From the NCBI GenBank assembly GCA_007258455.2, contig VDFB02252616.1, positions 116,576,128 through 116,640,127 of the forward strand: 64,000 nucleotides of DNA. The letters run 5' to 3'. The first letter of the stretch is position 1. Each line of letters starts with the position of its first letter. The notes under the pieces are model-generated. The model saw only the letters and a program-made list of their open reading frames with translations, was not told where the DNA came from and did not search any database. This document shows positions 55,488 to 64,000 of this stretch, piece by piece. A program made the translations under genes and the position numbers. This DNA comes from Sequoia sempervirens (lineage: Eukaryota > Streptophyta > Pinopsida > Cupressales > Cupressaceae).

Positions 55488-56496
55488 TGTAGACACATAA
55501 AATGTACATGCACTTGATCCTGATTACTAACACCGTTTCGTCCTAAATCATCTTCATAGCTAATCATCACTCTTCATCCCTTAATTAAATAAATCATCAT
55601 TTATCTAATTAAGTCATTCTCTCTTGTTAATTAAATAAATCAAAGTTATTTAATTAACCCTCTAGTCTCTATTTAATTAAATCTCTAAAGTCATCTTATT
55701 AAATTAAATAAATTAAACCTTATTTGATTTAATCTAACATCACCATCCCTCTTTAATTAAATAAATCAAATCCTTATTTAATTAAATCTAAATCATTCTC
55801 CTCTCAACTTTGATTTAAATCAACCCAAAAATCTAAATCAAATGGTCACATCATCTAATCCCTTATTAAATTAATTAAACCTTGATTAATTTAATCCTAA
55901 TCATCCAATTTCTCTAGATTTTGCCACTTGCACATGAAAATACATTTAATGGATTTATTAAATCCCTATTTTTTTTCAACTTGGCATCTTTAGGGGAATA
56001 TTCCTCCAAGTTTGAAAATCCCTCCAAGTGGATTTGTCCTTCCAACAAGACATTCATTCCCTCTTACATGTCCTTGTGCATTGAGCCAAGTGGCATTTAA
56101 TTCATTCCTTTTCCCTCTTACATGTCATTTCAGGATTTTCAAATTCCACCTAATTTCATTTATTGTGCACATTCATCAAAATGTGCTCAAGCTTCCTCCA
56201 TTCACATCTTGACAAGTGGCACTTGCCCATTGGATGTTGAATGATACCACATTGCTCCATTTTTCTCATTCCTCCATCTTGTATTCCTATAAATAAGAGG
56301 CTTCTCTCCTCATTTTGATCATCCACAATTTGAGCAAACTTATTATACTCAATTTCATCTTCAAGAATCACTATTTTCATCAATTTTATCCAGTTTGTAT
56401 CTAGGTTATGCAGGAACTCTACCAAAGTGGATCACATCTTCACCAAATCAATACAAAGCTTGGATAGGAGTTGGGAAAGGGCCAATTTTCACATCA
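55488..56496 (+). repeat. Probable LTR with TTAATTAAATAAATC-rich core
   Basis: It opens TGTAGACACATAAAATG and holds, at 55560-55900, a chain of imperfect TTAATTAAATAAATC copies. A TATA box is at 56289. It ends in ATCA at about 56496, followed by AAT and TGGCACCAATTCC, which resembles the start of a tRNA-Asp-type primer site. No second LTR was found, so it is either a 5' LTR with a lost partner or a solo LTR. Confidence 0.6.
56289..56296 (+). promoter_or_regulatory. TATA box in the LTR
   Basis: TATAAATA in CCTATAAATAAGAGGC, about 200 bases before the LTR end; a strong plant TATA match. Confidence 0.6.
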
Positions 56497-56688
56497 AATT
56501 GGCACCAATTCCCCCATGGGATCAAGAGTTTTCTTTACATTGAATAGGATTTGATAGCTTTTTTTTATGTTTGCTTATGTTCTTCATCTCATTTCTTATT
56601 CTTTGCAATTTAAATAGATTTCATGGGGAATCTTGATTATCACTTGCATATTGATCTAATGATGTGTTTATTTCTTGTGTTTGTGCAG

Positions 56689-58990
56689 GTCTAGGATTGA
56701 GGTTCTACATCTTCGACCCCAAATTGCGTACAAACCATAAGGGGCTTTGAGAAGGGGCATTGTAGAGAATGATTGCCAAAAGGCTGACCAAAGGTCTTGG
56801 AGTAAAACTCTGGCATTGTGGTCTACCACAATACATGTTTCCCTCCATGCATCCATACCCAAAGCTAATAGACATATGTGCAAAGAAGCTAGATGAAGGC
56901 ACCAAGGTTATCATTGGTAACAAGCTAAAAATCACCATCAATGTGACAACTATTAGGGATATGTTGTGCATTCATTCAAACATGGCAGCCAAGAAATTCT
57001 CATGAAGAAGCATGGAAGAATTATGGGAAAGAAGAAAAGATAAGTTGAAATTAGATAGGGATGAAATAAAGCAGAAGCTTAACAATGGAGAAATTGTCTT
57101 CCCGTTGTCATTTAACCAATTTCATTCAAACTTATAGGTTGTCTTTTCGATGCTAGCATTCGTATACAACTTAGAAAGGGATGACGAGGTTCTCAAATAC
57201 TAGATGGGTCTGGCTTTCATGTTGAAGAAAGAAAAGAGTAAGAAGCGATTCAACTTCACCGAAGCAATCATAGATAGTATGCTTCAATAATTGAGCAGAT
57301 ATAACCATTCTTTCAATTTCAGGTACTCCTCTTTTTGGTACATTTGATTTTACATCAAAACCATAGGTTCATTAGTAGTCATTTTCCACTAACTATTTTT
57401 GATGCATCAGGGTTATATAAGCCAACTTTAGTCTGGACCCATGTGCTTTCAAGCACATGGAATTATTATGCATTTATCGACTATTTCTTGCAACCTGTGC
57501 TTCAAGATTTATCCTAGCAACCTCTACGTAGGATTTCTGCTAGGGATTTAGAATGGATAAAGAATCACCAAACCCCACTAGATTATTTTATGGGGGTTGA
57601 TTTTAATTTTATTAGATTCCATGGGTTTATAGAGGAGCCCTTTAGACTGTCAAAATTTATTACAGAAATGACACTTGCCCTAGAGATATGCCATCAAGTA
57701 ACAATTGCAGAAAATGCTTATGGTGCCAAGAGACACAAGAACTAGATTCACTCAATTCCCCTCACTATTGCCAAAATCCAAGTAACACTTGTAAGAAGGA
57801 AGGAGCAAGATGTTTTAATCAACAAGTTGGCCTATCTCGGCCTTGTTCTCATTTGCGATAAATGGAAATACAATCCGAATGGGAATCTATCATTCAAACA
57901 TGAAAATTTACCATATTGGGAGGAAAGGACAAACTCAGCTAAGGAAAGGTTAGAGTTCTATGTTGACCTAGTTTCCATACCATTTGTGCGGCCCCTATGG
58001 CTCTCCTTCTACTCAACTATGAAAGAATATTGAAAAAGTACCCTCATGGAAAAATATCTCAAAACATAGTTAAAGAATCTAGGGTGGTTGGAAAGAAAGG
58101 TGGCTGATTTCTGGAGGTATTGACAAGAAATCAGGTAGCTAGGCTCCTTATAGGAAATTGTTAAAACTAATGAGCACATTGATGAGATTTATGATAAGGA
58201 GGTTGGATCCAATTCCAACCCAACATCTGATCGGGGGCTTGAATAGGAGCATGCATCAGGTTCTGATCAACCACTTCAAGCAACCGAAGCAGGAAAGGGT
58301 AAGGAAAAGGTATCACAACACAAGGAGTCGCACTCTCATCTTTCGTCAACATTCTGAAAAAGGGTAAACATACCCGATAGTCTTCAAGTGAATATTTCAT
58401 AGTTGAAAAGGCCCAAGGTTCATCGGGGTCAGTTACCGAAGAATATGAAGTAACTAGTGCACCCTCTATGGAGAGAAGTAGAATCTACAACCTGGGTGGG
58501 CCGAGCTCCCTGGAAAAAAGAGAAGAAGAGGTGGAATTCGCTCTGTAAGTTTCTTTGGTGCCCATGATCTAGGTAAGTTTCATGCCTACCATTCTTTCTT
58601 CCATTGCATCATTGGTAGCTACTACCCCCTTACCTGCAAAACAGAATCCCCCATCTGTTGATTCTGATTTGTGTATTCTTAACATACCCCAACTATATTT
58701 GATAGTGAGCCTCATTTGGAGACCCTGCGGATTGAATGAGTGTCTTCTGCCACAACAACGATTGACATTTTGATTGCTTTATCTAAGGCACGAGTCGTAA
58801 ACAAAGAACCACTTATGCTACAGGTCTCATCGCCTTTTCTTACTTCCAGGCATGTGCCTTTATTCCCACCTACTGCCTCCTTTACCCAATGATCACTCCT
58901 TTTTCCTCTCAGGTCATACATGACATCTCAAAATTTTCACCAATTGTTCTTCCTTTCACTTTCCCCCACACTCAATTGGTCAAAAGCACA
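56689..58990 (+). pseudogene. ORF of unknown family behind the LTR (element accessory protein?)
   Basis: The left edge is an acceptor-like TTGTGTTTGTGCAG ending at 56688. Frame 1 runs from 56769 (MIAKRLTKGLGVKLWH) to about 57330 with TGA and TAG stops; it includes KLKITINVTTIRDMLCI and a long Lys-rich helix. A second frame runs from 57335 to about 58500 (SARDLEWIKNHQTPLDYFMGVDF, LTIAKIQVTLVRRKEQ, KLAYLGLVLICDKWKYNPNG), then Ser/Glu-rich sequence. From about 58690 a third frame runs to 59048 (SATTTIDILIALSKARVVNKEPL). It has no gag, RT or IN motif. The INVTTIRDML part sits where INEDFITKVTG lies in the accessory ORF at 3350-5116, so a distant relation is possible. Function unknown. Confidence 0.5.
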
Positions 58991-58995
58991 CCTAC

Positions 58996-59560
58996 CACTA
59001 GTACAAAAACAACAATATATGATTGAAAAAGCTACTAAAAACTACTTATAAATGAGTGAACTTAGTCATGTGACCATTAGTAGTGTTTTTCCAGTCATAT
59101 ATAACATGACCAGATTGATGACTAAACCATTTTTAGTCATTTATTGGTTGTTTTTATTGATCGATTTGGTAGTACATTTAGTCATTGATTTAGCCATTCA
59201 TTGTTGTAATTTGGTCACTTATTTAGTCATTTTTTTCCATTGATATATTTAGTTGTTGATTTAGTCATTGATTATTGTAATTTGGTCACTTATTTATTCA
59301 TTTTTTATTCACTGATACATTTAACTAGTCACTTATTCAGTTGTTTATTTAGTCATTGATTGTTGTAGTTTGGTCACTTATTTAGTCATTTTTTAATTCA
59401 CTTATATATTTAGTCATTGATTGTTGTTAACTAGTCATGTATTTAGTCATTTTTATTCATTGTTCACTGATTTCTATCAATTGGTAGTATATTTAGTCAA
59501 TGCAATTATTAAGTAATGTCAATTAGTAGTATAGTTCATCATTTTAATTGATTGATATTT
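58996..59560 (+). repeat. Subterminal-type repeat block with CACTA-like end
   Basis: CACTAGTACAAAAACAAC at 58996 has the form of a CACTA (En/Spm) terminal repeat. From about 59070 to 59560, TTTAGTCATT-, GGTCACTTATTTAGTCA- and TTGATTGTTGTAATT-type strings recur at 60 to 90-base spacing, at least four times. Dense short subterminal repeats are normal in CACTA elements. No matching inverted end was found to the right, and the preceding ORF reads through the CACTA string to 59048, so the border may be a coincidence. Confidence 0.45.
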
Positions 59561-61020
59561 GAGGATTTAAAGATAAAAAACATAAATACACATGAATCAT
59601 CAATTGCACACAATAAGAAAACCATTGAGAAGGAAAAATCGATGAACTTTATTAATAAAAGAAAGGTGTTCTAATTACAGCTTAGAAATAGAGTATTACA
59701 ATTGTTATTTTTAGTGACAAGACTAAAATCTAAGTCACAATATTGTGCATAAATGACTGCAAGAAAGAAACTTCTCAAAAAAACTTCTTCAATGCGAGTA
59801 CATGCCCCTTTCATCTCTTAAAACTTCTACAATGTGGGAAATCTTCCTAGAGCAAGCTATAATGTGTAGAATCCAAGAAGGAGAGTGTTGATCATGTCCC
59901 ATTTATGAAGCTCTCTCCTTTAATGCAGTCAACAATAACCTAGCTATAATATTTCCTCCTTTATATGCAATGTGCCATTTGATATGAGCAATAGGGTGTT
60001 TCCTTTTTTGCCATGAATGAAGTTGTGCCTCAATACAACCAACAAAATTACTATTAGTCTCAATTCAAAAAGAATAAAAGTGCATTGTATATTGCAAGTT
60101 TACAAAATTCCAAACACAACATAAAGATAAATCAATTAAAAAAATGTAGTCTTGTCAACAAATTCCTTAAACAGAGTGTTCAACATAGGCTTGAAATATG
60201 CATATTGAACCCTTGATTTCAAAACCTTGTTCAAAGATTAAGAAAGGTGATATGCTCAAATTATAGAATGAAGTTGATATTATAGAATGAAGGCTATCAA
60301 CACTAACCAGACTGGAACAACATTATCAACACAAATTTCTTGGAAACCAAGCCCAAGAATGCCATCAGACTTAATTAGAAAACAAAAATGTCAACCCTAG
60401 TTCATGTGTTTTTTGAGTAAAGACCTACACCATGGAAGAATCCATTTATACATAAATTCCAAATTAAATTGATGAGAAAAGATCTTTGATATCCAACTGA
60501 GAAGCCTTAACATCCAAAAACTACTAACTTGATGTTTCACAACAAGTTTCCCAACTATGACATCATCTTTACTTAAGAGACTAGATATTGATCCACTGCG
60601 ATATTGAATCTCACAAGATTCTCCTTCACAAACAAAAAATGATATATATTAATTTTTTAGCAACTTCCTTAATATCCCCATGTAAGCAAACTAAAATAAG
60701 TGAGGTTGAGGGTTTGAAGTAGAGTACCATCTTCTTGGTATGTGCTTGATTTTGATGACTTGTAGCTTGAATGAAAATAGAAAGCTAGCTACAATGTAAA
60801 ATCATTGTTAATCATTGTTACAAAAATAACCAAAAAAATACTCTTTAATTAAAATAATCCTTCTAGATATTTCAGTTAATTTCTAAGAGAGCCAATTTCA
60901 CTATCCAAATAGCCATCAATCTATTTACTGTATATAATTTCCCATAATTCAAAATTTGAATGTAATGATACTAACCATAATTACCAAATATTTGACACCA
61001 AAATGTAGTACAAAATGAAT
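59561..61020. other. Unassigned, no gene recognised
   Basis: AT-rich DNA. Minus-strand frames near 60060-59700 have mixed composition but no motif known to me. If the CACTA-like end is real, this would be element interior. Confidence 0.4.
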
Positions 61021-61941
61021 TCTTTGACAAAATGCATCAAAGAGACGTCATCTCATGGAATGAAATGATATGATTTTAGAATGTGCACAAAATGGATTTT
61101 GCAATGAAGCTCTCAAAATATTTGAATTAATGAAGCACTCTGGAACACCAACATTGTAAGCTTTGCTTGTGTTCTAGATGCATGCAATCATGCAGGTTTA
61201 GTGGATGAGGGTTGCACATACTTCACACATTAGTAACCCTTATTGCATTACATATATAGTTGATCATTAGGTGTGCATGGTTGACCTTCATTCCTGTGCT
61301 GACTATCTTGAGGACACCCTAAACATTATTATTGAGATGCCAATTAAACCTTTGGTTCCTGTGGATCATTTATGAATATAGGTTGAGTATTCTAGCAACA
61401 CTACTTTTTTAGTTGGATCCTAAAAATGCTATAACTTATGTTCTTCTCTAAAACATCTATGCAAAAGTGGGTAGGTGTGGTGAGGTTCAAATAGTAAGGA
61501 GATTGATGAAAGATAGAGGAATTAAAAAGATACCTACATGTAGTTGGATTGAGGGGAATAAAATGGTACAAAATTTTTATGTGTAGGAGACATATCACAT
61601 CCACAAACATGGGAGACCTATGCAAAATTGGAGAAATTGTCTTGGAAAATAAAGGTAGTAGGGTATTTCTAGATTCAAGACTTTTACTCAATGTTGTGGA
61701 ATAGAAGAAAAAATAATCATTTATCTGCCACCATAGTGAAAAGTTAGCAATTACATTTGGTTTGTTAAACATGGCCCATGGTGCAACTATTAGAGTTGTT
61801 AAGAACCTTTGAGTATGTTCTAATTTTCACACTGCATCTAAATTCATCTCCAAGATTGTTGCAAGAGATATTGTTCTAAGATATGTGAACCATTTCCATC
61901 ATTTTAAATAGGGACAATGTTCTTGTGGAGAATATTGGTGA
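61021..61941 (+). pseudogene. PPR-DYW protein, 3' part, pseudogene
   Basis: It opens with FFDKMHQRDVISWNEMI, a classic PLS-type PPR repeat junction, then stop and shifted frames with HAGLVDEG. From about 61413, LDPKNAITYVLL, NIYAKVGRCGEVQIVRRLMKDRGIKK and CSWIEGNKMVQNFYV are the E and E+ motifs. The last frame (61718-61941) reads CHHSEKLAITFGLLN, TASKFISKIVARDIVLR and NHFHHFK, ending CSCGEYW and TGA, the DYW terminus. The usual CGDCH zinc site reads CSNFH, so a Cys is lost. Stops include a TGA at an expected Arg and a TAG before GQCSC. DYW proteins edit C to U in organelle RNAs. No intact 5' part or upstream PPR array was seen. Confidence 0.88.
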
Positions 61942-62164
61942 TGCTAAATGAAACAATATGAAAAATAGGCTTACACTATAATAATGTGCACTACATTAGA
62001 TATCCAGTAATAACGAAGGGAAATCCATCAAAGCATGACAATAGGGATTTTTTTTGTCATATGTTGTAGTTACAAGTGCCCTGCTAGACATACATGAAAA
62101 TGTGGAAGCAATATACACAAGGAAAGTGAACTATTTCAAAAAAATTCCTCAAAGAAATGTGATA

Positions 62165-62401
62165 TTTCATTTTATAGTTTAACCTTGATACCACACCATT
62201 TTGACACGATCCTTGTGGTGATGTGGGATGTTACCGCTACACTGCACCGTTATTTCCCATCCTTCATGGTAATGCATGATATTACCACTACCCCACACCG
62301 TTATTGCTTAGCCTTCATCGTAATGTGAAATGTTACCGCTACACTGTATAGTTTCTTCTTGGCTCTTGTGGTATGGTGGTATTATGAAACTCGTCACGAC
62401 C
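62165..62401. repeat. 51-bp minisatellite, three full and two partial units
   Basis: Units at 62216-62266, 62267-62317 and 62318-62368 are each exactly 51 bp and share GATGTTACC/ATATTACC, CTACAC/CTACCC and CACCGTTATT landmarks. A half unit precedes and another follows. It is richer in GC than its flanks. Confidence 0.85.
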
Positions 62402-64000
62402 ATCTACTACCTTGACACAATAGTCTTATGAAACTTGCCAATATTTATGGGCACCTTTTAAATTACATTTAGATCTATAAGGAAACTATCCTATAAGGAT
62501 GACAGTCCCAAGAAACATGGAAATGGTTACACCAATAAATAGTTAACTAGAAACCATGAATTTTCAATGCATAATGGAGAATATACAAAGAGTTAAGTTA
62601 GTGAGAAAACATCCTTGGAGAATTGTCATCAAAAGTATGAAAATCTAAGAGTTCGTACTAGAAAATTATATACCCTCAAAGACCTAATAGTCATAATAGA
62701 CCTAGTGATAGTTTTCAGGGTCATAAGAATAAATTCATAAGAGAATAGATGAAAGAGCATTAAAAGAAACTGAAATGTAAGGGTAGTTGGTAGAGTTGAA
62801 GAATTAGACTTGTAGTGAGAAGGGATGGAGAACAAAGTAATTTGCAGTCAAGAGCATCATGGCAATTTCTCAAGTGACTATATTTGGGCAAGGAGAGAAC
62901 TTAGTGACAACATTGCCATCAAAATAATAAGGATACTCAAAACCTTAACAAACCTTGGGGACTTTTTCATCACCTTGTAGAGATCAATTATGCTGAATTT
63001 ATTTTTTTTTTAAAAAAATGAACCATTAACTATCCAATACAATCTAACAAAATACAAATATACAATGAAATATTATGATTAACAAAATGATAATTTTAAT
63101 AGTTATCTTAAGGTAGACAAAAAAAATTGTGCAAGTGAAAAATAACACCCTTAGATTATTTTGAACCAATAACATCTTCATTTACATCATTTTCAAGCAA
63201 TAGTTTATTAGATTTGTCCAGCTATACAAAAATCAAATCAAATCGACAACGATCTCAAAGATTTGAAGGTTTAAAAATCTGATATTTTTAGATCTATTAT
63301 TGGGTGTACCCTACAAAATTCATCATAGAAGGATGGGTCATCGCCTCATTTAGACTTGGATGTGGAACTACCTTTTTTGTTTCCATAGAATCCATAATAG
63401 ACCTAACAAATGCAGGAAGAAATAACCCTATAAACACGCAAAAGAAGAAGCTAAATTAGTAGTAATTTACTAATTTTCATTCAACTTCTCTGTAATCATT
63501 TTAACTACCTGATTCTATTGTACTTTAAAGATTTATAATATGAAGTTCAACTATTCAAATAGCTTAAATAATTTTAAGTTATAAAACTGATAAATCTAGG
63601 CTTTAGCAATTGAAAAAAATCCACTTCTAAAATTTTAAATATCTTTACTGTATCTATTTACCGTTGTTAGAGAGTTGCAAACTATGAATTTTTCTCTATC
63701 CTATAGGATTGAGAAAGGAAAAACATTGTCAAACAGTGATTGAATCATAACAAATAGTCCAAAAAGAATGAAAGTTTTCAAATGGTGACAAAGATATGTC
63801 CTCTAAGTCATTTGCACATGGTGATTGAGAACATAGTGAGTAAGACGTAAAAGAGCATTGGATCATAACACTGCAAAATGGTCATGAGTCATGCAATGAA
63901 CTTCACTGTTCTTTTGATCACAAAGGAGATCAAGATAATAACCAACATACTGATGTGCATTGAGAATGTTCGTGGAGTGTAAAATTCCTTACAAAGCAAT
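62402..64000. other. AT-rich spacer, no gene seen
   Basis: No recognisable coding, RNA or repeat signal beyond short homopolymer runs. The minus-strand frame at 62835-62629 has no motif. Confidence 0.5.

Noticed and set aside
62803..62817. CTTGTAGTG-type string as the right end of a CACTA element starting at 58996
   Set aside because: Does not match the inverse of the left end (GTACTAGTG expected) and has no 3-bp duplication partner.
1..64000. tRNA, rRNA, CRISPR or organellar inserts
   Set aside because: No cloverleaf, rRNA block, spacer array or organelle-like gene was recognised by eye on either strand; a tRNAscan or BLAST run would be needed to exclude short ones.

Overview
The window looks like heterochromatic or intergenic DNA from a large plant nuclear genome. 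It is AT-rich, nearly filled with old and broken retrotransposons, and has no intact host gene that I can support. The long decay times, the nested Ty3/gypsy elements with tRNA-Asp-type primer sites and the plant L1-type LINEs with a C-terminal RNase H suggest a gymnosperm; that is inference. A run of exactly 100 N (27283-27382) marks an assembly gap inside a pyrimidine-rich tract.

Layout: 1-2560 (-) is the 5' part of a LINE (ORF1 and start of endonuclease). 3160-8650 (-) is a 5'-truncated LINE (RT, zf-RVT, RNase H), followed on the same strand by a 589-codon decayed accessory ORF and a LINE-like 3' tail. 9365-10090 is a tandem duplication split by a SINE-like insert with a 16-bp target-site duplication. 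10168-11533 is a CT-rich tract. 12075-23820 (+) is a complete, decayed Athila-like Ty3/gypsy element: two 1.4-kb LTRs, CCATT target-site duplication, tRNA-Asp-type primer site, gag-PR-RT-RH-IN, a third ORF and a polypurine tract. 24243-26490 (+) is a LINE fragment. 30130-35905 (-) is a second copy of the same gypsy family in inverted orientation. 43003-43903 (-) is a probable LTR. 45955-54900 (+) is a Tat-like gypsy element with an archaeal-type RNase H placed before RT and an antisense ORF after integrase. 55488-58990 (+) is an LTR followed by an ORF of unknown family. 58996-59560 is a subterminal-repeat block with a CACTA-like end. 61021-61941 (+) is the 3' part of a PPR-DYW pseudogene, the only host-gene relic recognised. 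62165-62401 is a 51-bp minisatellite.

Two themes recur. First, long reading frames are broken almost only by TAG, TGA or TAA at positions where CAG, CGA, CAA or TGG is expected, often with no frameshift over hundreds of codons; the primer site shows the same C-to-T/G-to-A pattern. This fits methylation-driven deamination with slow deletion. Second, four different elements each carry a non-gag, non-pol accessory ORF (3350-5116, 20283-22375, 53932-54633, 56689-58990). Two of them share a recognisable domain although one sits behind a LINE and the other behind a gypsy pol. This shared accessory-ORF theme is the best candidate for something under-described here.
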